64,000 bases of DNA from CAWEQO01 sp963811225 (GTDB taxonomy: Bacteria > Chloroflexota > Anaerolineae > Anaerolineales > Anaerolineaceae): the NCBI GenBank assembly GCA_963811225.1, contig CAWEQO010000018.1, positions 1-64,000 of the forward strand, written 5' to 3'. The notes beneath the pieces were generated by a model, which was given only the letters and a program-made list of their open reading frames with translations, was not told the origin of the DNA and ran no database searches. A program made the position numbers and the translations under genes. Positions 7,282 through 17,300 of the stretch are shown piece by piece; the stretch's first letter is position 1, and every line of letters starts with the position of its first letter.

Positions 7282-8772
7282 ATGTCTATGACACAAGCAG
7301 CAAGCGAGTATTTCAACCAGGCGGCCGGCAGCTGGGACGCCATCCGCAGCGGCTACTTTGGGCCGGAAGTGCGCCAGGCCGCCATCGCCAAAGCCTACCT
7401 GCGCCCGGAGATGATCGTCGCCGACGTCGGCGCAGGCACCGGGTTCGTCAGCGCCGGTCTGGCTCCCCTGGTCAGACGGGTCTACATGGTCGACGGTTCT
7501 GCGGCCATGCTGGATGTTGCCCGAAAAAACCTAAGCCAGTTCGGCAACGTGGAGTTCCACGAAGCCGACGGAAGCCGCCTGCCTTTCCCCTCCGAAAGCC
7601 TGGACGCCGTGTTCGCCAATATGTACCTGCACCATGCCAGCGACCCTCTGGCGGCGATTACTGAGATGGTACGCGTCTTGCGACCCGGCGGCCGCCTGGT
7701 CATCACGGATATGGATGCGCACTCCTACGACTGGATGAAGGAAGAAATGGCCGACGTTTGGCAGGGCTTCGACCGCGATCAGGTACGGGCCTGGTTCCGG
7801 GAAGTGGGATTGGTGAATGTGCTTGTCGACTGTACCGGGGAGTCCTGCTGCGCCCAATCCGCCAACCCGACGATTGATCCACAAGGGCGCGAGGCAAAGG
7901 TCAGCGTGTTCGTCGCTACCGGAACCCGGCGCATGACCATGCGCATCGCAGTCCACGACAATTACGCCGCCCTGGCCCAGTCCCGCCCGGGATGCGGCTG
8001 CGGCTCCAGAACAGCCACCCAGGCATCCTCTTGCTGTGGCGCGAGCGCACTTACGGAAGAGACCGGCTGCTGCGGATCGAGCGCCGAGGAGAGCGCTGAC
8101 GGCGCCCGCTATTACTCTCCTGACGAACTGGCGTCAGCCCCGGAAGACGCATCCAGCTTTTCCCTGGCCTGCGGCAACCCCACTGCGATGGCCGGTTTGC
8201 AACCTGGCGAAGTGGTGCTGGACATTGGCAGCGGCGGTGGGCTGGACGCCTTCCTGGCGGCGCAGAGGGTCGGCCCGGAGGGACGCGTCATCGGCGTGGA
8301 CATGACCGATGAAATGTTGGAGCGGGCGCGCGCCGCGGCCGAACGAAACGGATTCGCAAACGTCGAATTCCGCAAAGGTTATGCTGAAGAGCTGCCGGTT
8401 GAAGACGCCAGCGTAGACGTGATCATGTCGAACTGCGTGATCAACCTGACCGAAGACAAGGGGCAGGTATTCCAGGAGGCCTTCCGGGCGCTGAAACCGG
8501 GCGGGCGGCTGGAAGTCAGCGACGTGGTGACCGGCGGGCCGCTGCCGATCGAGCTGCGCATGGACGCAGCGGGCTGGTCGGAATGCGCCACCGGCGGGCT
8601 GCCCGAGCAAGAGTACCTGGACCTGATCGCGCAGGCCGGGTTCGCCGCCCCAACCGTCCGGCGCATCCCCGGCGAGGAACTCCTGGCGGGCGTGCCCGTC
8701 TACAGCGCGATCGTCTCCGCCCAAAAACCGGCGCGGGATGCCGAGCAGGGGCGCTGCTGCTCGGCTGCGTAG
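7282..8772 (+). CDS. arsM: Two-domain methyltransferase ending in an arsenite methyltransferase (ArsM)
   Basis: This 496-residue cytoplasmic protein has two SAM-dependent methyltransferase domains. Domain 1 (about residues 15-200) has motif I VADVGAGTGFVS and a UbiE-like core with VLRPGGRLVITDMDAH. A Cys-rich linker (about 237-266) follows, with CGCGS, CCG and a further CCG. Domain 2 (about 275-485) is a typical ArsM: YYSPDEL, ACGNPTA, VLDIGSGGGLDAF, VIGVDMTDEML, MSNCVINL and LKPGGRLEVSDVV. A C-terminal Cys pair (RCCSAA) is present. ArsM normally methylates As(III) to volatile or less bound species. Cys in CGNPTA and SNCVINL fit known arsenic ligands. ATG 7282 has an AGAGGTG ribosome site. 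The extra N-terminal domain makes it longer than usual ArsM proteins. Confidence 0.88.
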   Translation: MSMTQAASEYFNQAAGSWDAIRSGYFGPEVRQAAIAKAYLRPEMIVADVGAGTGFVSAGLAPLVRRVYMVDGSAAMLDVARKNLSQFGNVEFHEADGSRLPFPSESLDAVFANMYLHHASDPLAAITEMVRVLRPGGRLVITDMDAHSYDWMKEEMADVWQGFDRDQVRAWFREVGLVNVLVDCTGESCCAQSANPTIDPQGREAKVSVFVATGTRRMTMRIAVHDNYAALAQSRPGCGCGSRTATQASSCCGASALTEETGCCGSSAEESADGARYYSPDELASAPEDASSFSLACGNPTAMAGLQPGEVVLDIGSGGGLDAFLAAQRVGPEGRVIGVDMTDEMLERARAAAERNGFANVEFRKGYAEELPVEDASVDVIMSNCVINLTEDKGQVFQEAFRALKPGGRLEVSDVVTGGPLPIELRMDAAGWSECATGGLPEQEYLDLIAQAGFAAPTVRRIPGEELLAGVPVYSAIVSAQKPARDAEQGRCCSAA

Positions 8773-8791
8773 GACAAGACTGCAAAACACA

Positions 8792-8837
8792 GCAGAAAGC
8801 GAACGGAGGAGCATACCCATCCCCGTTCGCTTTCTGC
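8792..8837 (+). terminator. Terminator after arsM
   Basis: A 15-bp perfect inverted repeat (GCAGAAAGCGAACGG, 8792-8806, and its complement, 8823-8837) has a 16-base loop and is followed by TTTCG. It lies between converging transcription units, so it could serve both, although the T-run is short. Confidence 0.7.
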
Positions 8838-8854
8838 TTTCGAACTTCCCTCGC

Positions 8855-9320
8855 CTATAAGAACTCGAGCAGCTGGCTCGTCTTGATTTTGCCCATATGC
8901 TCTCGCAGCCGGTGGGTCGGAAAGGGCTTACCGTGGGTTGGGCAAACGATCTCCACCCCGGCCGCCAGCATCTTCTGCCAGCTCTGGTAAGCCGCTTCCA
9001 TCTCGGTTATAAAGACCGGGCTGTAATGCGAACCGGCGTATAGCAGGATACACGTGGCCGCGTCGCCGCAGTATGCAATCCGATCCTCACCGCTGTCAAG
9101 GACCAGAACCTGGTGGTCGATGCAGTGCTCCGCCGTATAAAGAATACTGCCCGCCGCCCCAATCCTCCTCAAAACATCCTGATCGTCGCCGTTCATAAGA
9201 ACATCCTGCTCGCGCAGCGCGAAGGGCGGGAACTCAAGCGTCCAGTGAGGGTCCAGGCGCATCTTGATCCCAGCCAGCCAACAGACGCCGCGAGATTTGT
9301 CATTTTTCCCTGTCAGCAGC
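8855..9320 (-). pseudogene. MBL-fold hydrolase, C-terminal remnant
   Basis: The frame reading LDPHWTLEFPPFAL to the end (IKTSQLLEFL) is the C-terminal half of a metallo-beta-lactamase-fold protein. It includes a metal-binding Asp (YCGDAATC), the His of TAEHCIDH and the late His of PTHGKPFP. The N-terminal HxHxDH metal motif is absent. The frame is instead continuous with the tail of a P-type ATPase fragment, so a deletion has joined the two. No promoter or start belongs to this piece. Confidence 0.65.
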
Positions 9321-9334
9321 AAGTCTTTGGATTG

Positions 9335-9515
9335 GCGGTTTGCGATGAGAAACATCGGTTCGCGAACCACTTCCAATAAAATATGAAGGAACGTGCTTTT
9401 TCGCGACAGGCAGCTCATTGTAGCCGTCTTGAGCCAGGCGTTCCAGAGCATCTTGCTCAGTCAGGCCCTGCAAATTCATCTCATCAAATTGCTTTCTCAT
9501 TCGAATAGGTGGCAT
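9335..9515 (-). pseudogene. P-type cation ATPase, N-terminal remnant with frameshift
   Basis: The first piece reads MRKQFDEMNLQGLTEQDALE then RLAQDGYNELPVAKK, a Cation_ATPase_N domain. After a one-base insertion near 9405 it continues ILLEVVREPMFLIA in the next frame, which is where the first membrane helices would begin. The ion channel and phosphorylation domains are missing, so the gene is dead. It lies downstream of a zinc/cadmium-type ArsR regulator and may once have been its target. Confidence 0.65.
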
Positions 9516-9577
9516 TTCAGACAGGCATAAACAGGAGCGGGAACGGTGCCTATCAAGAACGTTCTCGATTTGTAGAG

Positions 9578-9883
9578 CTAAATTTTGGGTGGAATCAGAA
9601 TCGGAAAACCAACCGGGGCTTCGGAGAGTGGAAATCCGGCAGGAATAGGAGCTGTGGTGCTGTTCTGTGTACAGTCCAGCGGCTGTACAGGCAGAACGAG
9701 GTCGTCCTGGTGACTCGCCTCTTCATAAGAAGGGGCATTCTGCATGGCAATGCTGGAGTAAGCGTTTGGTAGCAAGGCGTCTTCGATCAAGAAATGCACG
9801 GCCAGGCAGACCACCAGGATACAGAAGATGATCCGGGTCGTTCTTCGTGAAGGGGAAGACACAAGCCTAGCCATTGCGAACAT
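9578..9883 (-). CDS. Small single-pass membrane protein in the metal-sensor operon
   Basis: This 101-residue protein has one clear membrane helix near the N-terminus (TRIIFCILVVCLAVHFLI, about residues 16-33) and a polar, Pro-rich tail. I recognise no family. Its ATG overlaps the last 17 bases of the metal-sensing regulator gene, which argues for co-translation. A role in metal resistance is an inference from position only. The broken ATPase gene begins about 60 bases further on. Confidence 0.5.
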   Translation of the reverse strand: MFAMARLVSSPSRRTTRIIFCILVVCLAVHFLIEDALLPNAYSSIAMQNAPSYEEASHQDDLVLPVQPLDCTQNSTTAPIPAGFPLSEAPVGFPILIPPKI

Positions 9884-10178
9884 GCTTCACGCCTTGCTGG
9901 AAAAGCTCGATGATATGCTCGTCTTCGATCCGATAGTAAACCACTTTGCCGTCCCGCCTGGATTCGACCATGCGCATCTGGCGCAGGCCGCGCATTTGAT
10001 GCGACACGGCCGACTTGCTGATTCCCACTACTTCGGCCAGCGCGCCGACGTTCATCTCGCCCGTCATCAACGCTGAGAGGATGCGTACCCGGCTGGTGTC
10101 GGAGAATGCCCGGAACAGCTCGGCGACATGGGCCGCGAGATGCTCGGAGAGGATTGGGGAGGAAGATTCTTTACTCAT
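9867..10178 (-). CDS. SmtB/CzrA-type ArsR-family metal sensor
   Basis: This is a winged-helix repressor of the ArsR family. The HTH region is FSDTSRVRILSAL...VGALAEVVGISKSAVSHQMRGL, followed by the wing (RRDGKVVYYRIED). At the C-terminus, DEHIIELFQQGVKHV carries Asp, His and His in the spacing of the alpha-5 zinc site of SmtB-like sensors, so Zn(II) or Cd/Co is a better ligand guess than arsenic. The alpha-3N Cys site of CadC is absent. ATG 10178 is preferred; an in-frame ATG at 10190 would add MFVA. A dyad typical of SmtB-type operators lies just upstream. Confidence 0.85.
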   Translation of the reverse strand: MSKESSSPILSEHLAAHVAELFRAFSDTSRVRILSALMTGEMNVGALAEVVGISKSAVSHQMRGLRQMRMVESRRDGKVVYYRIEDEHIIELFQQGVKHVRNG

Positions 10179-10191
10179 CGCAACGAACAAC

Positions 10192-10205
10192 TGAACAAGT
10201 GCTCA
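10192..10205 (-). promoter_or_regulatory. Candidate SmtB-type operator
   Basis: The imperfect dyad TGAACA-AG-TGCTCA (5 of 6 arm positions paired) is followed by ATATGTTAAAATTTTA. It resembles the TGAACA-N2-TGTTCA half-site pairs that SmtB/CadC-type repressors bind, and it lies directly before the sensor gene. Confidence 0.55.
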
Positions 10206-10307
10206 TATGTTAAAATTTTATGCCTTGACCCGGATTTGGGCAAGTGATAAATGTCATATCAGTCCAGTTATGGAATTAGGGCGTAAAACCCAGGACATGC
10301 AGCCTTA

Positions 10308-11247
10308 GAACCTATCCCAAAATAGGAAGGGGTTGAAAGAAGAGACGTATCCTGTTAGAACTTAGTTGACCAAAACAAAATTCAGACAGGAAAACGTCTC
10401 TATGCACAAGAATAACACAAAACCAAAAAGCGTCAATTTTCATCAGATGCCCTCCAAACTATGGCGGATGCTGAAAAAGCATCTACCGAAAGCGCCGAAG
10501 AAAGCCGGGGTTGGCCGACCGCGGGTGAATGACCGCGATGTTCTCAATGGCATCTGGTTCATTTTGTGGACCGGTTGTCAATGGAAAGCGGTCGATCGCC
10601 ACTGGTTTCAGGCTTCCAGCAGCACTTTACATCGGCGCTTCCAAACCTGGCAACAGGCCGGTGTGTTTGACAAGCTGTTCAAAGTCATGGTCAAGTACTA
10701 TGCCAGAGAACGAAAAATTGGTTGGAAATGGCAATCGATCGACAGCAAAATGGTGCCAGCACCCTTAGGAGGAGGTGAAACCGGCAAAAATCCAACCGAC
10801 CGCGCCAAATCCGGCGCAAAAATTCACATTCTGGTCGATGAAAGAGGAGCGCCACTGGCCATTCATATCACGGGTGCTAATCAGCATGATAAGTGGTCGG
10901 TTGATGATGTGGTGATCCACATGGTAGCGAAACGGCCATATTCCGAACAACACTTTGTGCCGATAAAGGCTACGATTCGGCCGACATTCATGCTTTTGTA
11001 AAAGAACAGCGGTATGTGCCGCACATCAAACATCGTCGTCGTAGGAATGAACCCAAGCTTGAGGAGTGTCCAATTCCTGGCGAAAAAAGTTTCCCGGCTC
11101 GCCGCTGGGTTGTCGAAAGGACTTTAGGTTGGTTAGCCAAGCGTCGCAGCATCGAAATCCGCGGGTGCAAAAAACCGGAGAACTGGATGGCTTTTCTCAA
11201 ACTCGCTTCGGCTCATATCCTCCTTTGTCTAATTTTGGGATAGGTTC
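10308..11247 (+). mobile_element. IS5-family insertion sequence, about 940 bp
   Basis: The ends carry 16-bp inverted repeats beginning GAACCTATCCCAAAAT. The element is flanked by TTA at 10305-10307 and 11248-11250, a 3-bp TNA-type target duplication as in the IS1031-like branch of IS5. One transposase gene with a frameshift fills it. The intact ends and duplication suggest a fairly recent insertion. Confidence 0.85.
10402..11243 (+). CDS. IS5-family DDE transposase, frameshifted
   Basis: This transposase would cut and join the IS ends. The first frame carries the DUF4096-like N-terminus (SKLWRMLKKHLPKA...DVLNGIWFILWTGCQW) and the first catalytic Asp (SIDSKMV). Near 10955 the frame moves by -1. 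The second frame holds LCADKGYDSADIH (second Asp) and RRWVVERTLGWLAKRR (Glu). The sequence around CAACACTTTGTGCC looks as if one C has been lost (expected CAC-CTT), and I see no slippery run, so inactivation or a sequencing error is likelier than programmed frameshifting. ATG 10402 starts MHKNN; a TTG at 10366 is an alternative. Confidence 0.85.
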
Positions 11248-11303
11248 TTAGAATATAAGCCCTAATTCCATAAATTTCGCGCGTCTAGAAATGAAATTAA
11301 TAC

Positions 11304-11309
11304 TATAAT
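11304..11309 (+). promoter_or_regulatory. Possible -10 box of the giant NTPase operon
   Basis: TATAAT lies 45 bases before the ATG at 11354, with no good -35 at 16-18 bases. The IS5 element ends 57 bases upstream, so the original promoter region may have been altered. No clear ribosome site precedes the ATG. Confidence 0.35.
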
Positions 11310-11353
11310 AATCGGAAGAATCCACTTACAATGTTCAATATGAGATTCTAATT

Positions 11354-14300
11354 ATGATCTCCTTTCCACAAGCAGAAAACTATTCCTCCCTCGCCCGCGA
11401 ACTTCTAAAAACCATTTCCTCTCACACCGCCTCCGCTTCCACCGCAAATCTTGAGAATCTTTCTAAACTCCTTTATCCCCTAGAAAAATCACACTTTGCC
11501 CGGGGAGAGTTTATCTCTCTGCCTTCCCCTGTCAATGCGCTGCTTGTGCTTTCTCAGTCAGGAGAGAAAAGCGGTTCGGTCGTAGAGCTTGTGTGCGCTT
11601 GTGAAAATCACACGCTGCACTTGCTGCAGTACCAGCCGGGCGAGCCGTTGAAAGAGATCGATCAAATAGGATTCCCGAAGCACCCCATGATCGGTTTTGG
11701 TGTACCGCCCCACGTTCAAGGCTTTCCAACACCCGACCCGTTCCTGATCCTTTTAAAATCTGGAGTACCTAAATCTTATAATTTTATTTCCGCTGGCAAC
11801 TCGAACGCCAGTGTTCTGGATCTGCACCCATCCCAACAAGTCATCCCGACAGATACGGTGATGCTTGCCCGCCGCTTTGGAAAGCTGAACTTCAAGGCTC
11901 TCGCGGCGCTGTATGTCTTACGCAATCCAAACACTAACCAGTTCTCATTGTACGGTACGGGGCTTTTCGAGACTACGGTGCAGTTTAACTTGCAGGGACG
12001 TCCTCTGGCAGTCGCCTTCACGCCACAGCAAGTGTTGCTTGGTTTGCAGGGAGAAACTCTGACCGCCTTGACTTGGGATGGCGTGGGATTCCAACCAGAC
12101 CCTAAGTGGCCTGCTGCCGGTGTTCCTTTAACGGGAGAAGTGCAGGGGCTGGCTGTTGTGACGGCGAAACAAACCCATGCGGAATATATCCTAGCCGCGA
12201 CTAGCGAGCGAATGCTCTTTGTGCTCGACACGACGGGACATATCCTCGAAAGGATCCAAATTCCACATAATCTTACAGCGTTAGATCTGTCCTCTCAAAA
12301 CATCTGGCTGGCGGATGAGCTGGGACAGATTGCGCAAATCCAACCGGTCTTTACGCCGCTTGCAGACGACCCCCTTCCTCGATTCACTGAGATTTCCACC
12401 CTGGCGCCAAGTAAAAAACATGAACGGTTGACTTGCTCCTGGTTTACCAGCCAAGACCCGGCCCTCGTCGCTGCTGCATCTGAAATTTTTTGTAAAGGCC
12501 TGCTGGAAAACCGGCAGTGGGCAGACGAGATCCTAAAAGTGCTTGAGCCGTATCCATTCGAGATTGCACAGGTTGTGATCGCGCATTTCGCGCGGCACAT
12601 CTTAGAGCAAGAGAACTACGACCAGCCGTCCGTGCGCAAGCTGGTCGACTGGATGGGCTCCTTCGCACTTCGATCCAGCCTCGAAATCAAAAGGCTGGTT
12701 TCGCGAGTGACGGGACAGATCATTGCCCATTTTGGAACCATCGAAAATGCAACGCCTGAATGGAACCGGCTGACAGACCTGCGAGCGATGGACGATCGTG
12801 AATGGCTGGAGTTTCGGCTGCAATCTGTTGCTTCCCCGTCGCACCAACCCAAACAAGCAGTTGCACTGTCGAACCTGCTGGGCGGCTATGCCGAAATGTT
12901 GAACCATCGCTACGTCCTTGAATGGAGCTTTTCCACCATCGGCCCGATCCGGGTCGTTTTGCCGTTCGAAAGAGGGGCCAGTGTCCTGGCAGCCACACGC
13001 GATGGGCAAGTGTTCCAGCTAGACCTTCATCAGCACAAGGTCATCCAGAAAGATTTGCACCTTGACCCCTCTGCCGGGATTCCCAACGCCATGGCATATA
13101 CGCAAGATGGGAGCGTGTTCCTGGCAACTTCGTCTGGAAAACTCTATAAGAGCCAACTGGATGGCACCAGGATTGAGGCGTTTCAGCCAATCGGACAAGT
13201 GGAAGGGGATATACGAAACCTGGTATGCTTACAGAGTTCATCCACTGCAACCTCTCCTTGGCGCCTGGTGATCGGCAGCAGTGAAGGCCAAATTCATATG
13301 TATCAGGGTGGCCCGGATGGAGAAAACTGGCAGCTAATTCGTTCGGAGCAACTGCCCGTAGGCGAAATACGCGCTCTTGTTCTGTGCAACCTCCCTAACG
13401 AAAGCATGAAGGTCGAGCCAACTTTATTGGCAGGCGGGAGTACACTGGAAGGACGCGGCTGCCTGTATCAGTTGAACCCCGAGACACTGGAAATCAGGCG
13501 CTCCCTATCCTTTCTATCACCTGTGTTAGCCATCAAAGCCATGAGCGACAATATCGCGATGGTGTGCAGCGACGGTTTTGTCTACCGGATCCGGCCTGAC
13601 GGATGGCTGAACTGGCGCTGGCGTGCAGGCCTTACCGCTCGTAATCTAGAGGTTTGCGATCTAATTGGCGATCAAGGGAGTGAATTGGTTATCGGGGCTG
13701 AATCGTACCATAAATCAGACGGCAATTACCTGCTGGTGCTGGACCAAAATGGACTCTCGCGCTGGATTATTCCTATGCCCGCACCGGTAGTAAACGTCCA
13801 ATCCTTTTTGGGCGTCGACCAGCAGCCGCGCCTGATCGTCACCGGTCTCGATCACTCACTGCAAGTAATCAAGGTCATTCCCCCACTCGGCCGGACCGAA
13901 AACGAAGTAACAGAACGGACGAAAGCTTGCCTGAAACAAGCCGCAGAAACTTCTGGATACCCGGAAGCAGTCCTGCTGGAAACCTGGCTGTACGATATGA
14001 GCCAGCCGGAACTACAAGGCTACGCTTGCTTCCGCTTGTCGCAAGCGTCATACGGCCAAATCCCAGATGCTTTTTTAGATCTGGACCCGGCTGAGTCTGC
14101 GCCGATCGTGCAACGCGCATACCTCAGGTCCCTGGTCGACCTGGTGGCCCGCCCAGATTGTCCTGAGCCAATTTTCATGGAAAGCCTGCGCCGCCTGGAA
14201 GCCCTGGTCGCAAATCAATCTGGCATCATTGATTACGCCGTTCTGGCAGCCTTGCGAGAAATTGCCCTCCTGATCGACATCTCCATTGAAAATCTAGACA

Positions 14301-17300
14301 TATGGAGCCCAATCTTACGAGCAGCCTCTGAATGGCCCCAGCATGAAATCCGGCATAACTGCTTGATGCTGATCAAACGAATTCTATCGAAGCAAGAAAC
14401 CTTGCCGAGGGAAAATCTCCCGAAGGTTATTTGGGATATTTTAAAAGCAATTCTGCAAGAGGGAAATGGGTATACCGATCCCTGGATTGCGGAAGACATC
14501 TCCCTGCTGCTTCGAGAAATGCTGCCACAGAAACCACAAAATGATGAAACACCTTCTTCCTATCCAGTCACCGCAACCTGGCGGTTGTATCATCAAGCCT
14601 TGATGGTGTTGAAATCACCCTCAGTACTGATCTCGCTTGGGCAGAATGGTCTAAAACGCCTGGGCGGGGAGGGAGTAGAAAGAGCTATCTGCTGCCTGGG
14701 CGAGCTGGCTCGTTTTGAGTCGCCAACTGAAACCGTAAAATCCCTACAAGCCCTGGGTGAAGCGCTGCAACCTTCCACTGCTCCCGCCTTGGCCCGAGCA
14801 GAGGATCCCTTTTTGCAGGTTTATCGACTAATGAGCAGCGGCGCGGCGCTTGCCAATGGGGATGAGTGGCAGCGTTTTGCTGGCGATTTGCACTACGAAG
14901 GTGGAATCGACAGCTTGAAAGCCGCGCTGCGCATTATCGAGGCAGATGGCAGCCAGTTATTGGAATATTATGAAGAATTACTTGTCTACATCCACGAGTT
15001 CACCAACAAACGCATCCAAGTGGACACACTACAGCACCTATACAGCGATATCACGCATCTCTCCATACGCATTTTTGAAGATGGATCTGCCCGCAAAAAA
15101 ACTTGGATTTCCCCACTATGGGCAGGCCTGGCCGGAATGCTGAAAACTTGGACGGATTCCGACGGAGTACTGGTCAAGTGGATCGAAGACGTGCGCCGCC
15201 CAGCGGAGCCAAAACTGGAATATGTGAGCGTGACGCTCATGCGAGGAGAGATGAATTTAATCGCCAACCTGATGAACCCCAGCTTTGGCGCTCGGATTGA
15301 TGATCTGCAGTTATTCCTCGACGACATCACACTGGAAGCTCGTGGAACCTTTCTTAAAGGGAAAAAAGGATACTTCTCGGAAAACAGCCCAAATACATTT
15401 ACCCTAAACAGTCAAGAACAACGCCGACTGGAAATCCGGCTGCCATTGACGGAAGCAGAGCTGAATCAGCTCAGGTTCGATACCAACGGGCATTTACGCG
15501 CCTGTTTACGCATCCCAATCCTCTATTACAAGCAGGCATCCGACCTCGGCGTAAATGAGTTGTCAGTCGAATTTTTACTCGACCGACAATCCCTGGCTTC
15601 TCTCAACTTGCGGCACGATCTACCCACTCATTGGCAGAGCGTCCGTAAGGTAATCGACCGGCAGTTGAAAGAGCGGAACGGCCAGATGCTGCTCCTCGAG
15701 TGCGCAGACCTGGCCCGGTCGAGCTTGCTGGAGTACCTGATCTCTCAATGTGATCCCAACACCTTTCGACTATTTGAACTGCAAAATTTGATCAGCGAGC
15801 TGAACAAGCATCGAGATTTCTTGGCGGCGCAGCGTGCGATCCTGGCCTGGTTCGCGGAACGAATCTGGCGCGAGAATGCCGATCTACCGAACCTTATTCG
15901 CGGCAGCGGCTCCCCTGCCACCACGTTTCTTCAAGGAGCAACCAGCCAGCATTCCCCAGAGATGATCATCTTCAATCAGTGGGATCGTCTGATTGATTAC
16001 GCTGCCCGTTTGAACCAGCAAATTATGCAGGTGCTATACAGCACCCTGGAAGTCCTCCTCTCCTGGTGCCAGAAGAACAAAATCCCCCTGATCCTTGTCG
16101 GCAGTTATCTGAGCCGGCTCATCCTAACTGCCTGCTGGCCTCGCCTAGCCAGCCGAATTTTCGTAATCAATGTGAACCGGGTGGAAACCGGCCCAGGACG
16201 CAGCACGTTCGAGATGGCCGATGCAGTGAGAGCGTTACTAAAAGATCGCAACTTACTTGGGCTGCTCGACGATTCTCTGGAACCCTCTCCCGCCCAACTA
16301 CTGTGCGAATGGAGCGGCGGGCATTTGCAAGTGCTCGAGCTGATGCTGGATGCGCTGAGTGAAGCTCGGCGGTACAACCAATCGATCCCCAAGAACATGC
16401 AGGAGTTCTTCCTGAATTATGCGCGCCGGCAGAACTTCTTCTCTTCCTGGTGGATGTGGCAAGGACCCTTCGAGCGGATTACTCTGGCTTTTACCGCCGT
16501 GGGAGAGATTTCGCTCGAACAGCCAACCTGGGCAGAAACCGGAATGGTACTCGCTCACGAATTTTATCCTTACTCTCGTCACCGGCGAATGGGTTCCAGC
16601 GGTCCAATCGCTTCAGGAACCGTGCTCAAAGATAAAGAGGCAGCAGCGATTCGCAGGGCAGAGAACTACCAATATGGGGATATATCCATCAGCGGCCTGG
16701 TGCCGTTTAAGCCCATTGAAGAATGGAATAAACCGGGCGCGATGTGGATGCAAGTGTTATCGGCCGGAGGCAGGCAAGTGTTGGAGCAGCTAGCCGAAGA
16801 TGGCTTGATGAAAGAGCGAGCATCTACCTCCCTTCCGCGATACTATCACATCACTATTCCCTTATACCGGCAATGGCTGATCGATACAAGGGCCGCTGAG
16901 TATATGATGCGCGCGGCAGAAAACAGCCAGGAGAACTGGTTCCCCGGAAGCCTTGCGCGTTTAGCAGAAAATTCGCGTGGGGAACTGCTCTTCCCCGGTC
17001 GAAACACAGGGTCAATCAATCAGGATTTGCCCTTGACGCAGTTGACCGCCATCCGGAGCGCCCTGACCCGCGATACCCGCCTTCTTTTCATGAAGGTATA
17101 TGGCCTGCGAGATGTAAATACGCAAGATACGGACGAACGCTGGAGCCGGCTCGTTGATTTCAGCGGGCGGCTACGCGCCTGGTTCAGTTCAGAGGTTCAC
17201 AGCTTTGGTCCTGAAGCAACCATGGCATTGATCGCAAGCCTAAAATATTTCTTCGCTCTCACCATACCGGATACCGAAGGCGATGCATGGTCGATCCACC

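Larger units (their letters stand above)
10268..11273. repeat. 15-bp inverted repeat enclosing the IS5-family element
   Basis: TTATGGAATTAGGGC at 10268-10282 has its exact reverse complement at 11259-11273. The arms lie outside the IS terminal repeats and its TTA target duplication. With the IS removed, the arms would flank about 40 bases, forming a hairpin or a small palindromic element into which the IS inserted. Confidence 0.75.

Noticed and set aside
10940..10965. Programmed -1 frameshift in the IS5 transposase
   Set aside because: No slippery heptamer or A-run is present at the change of frame; the local sequence fits loss of one C better.
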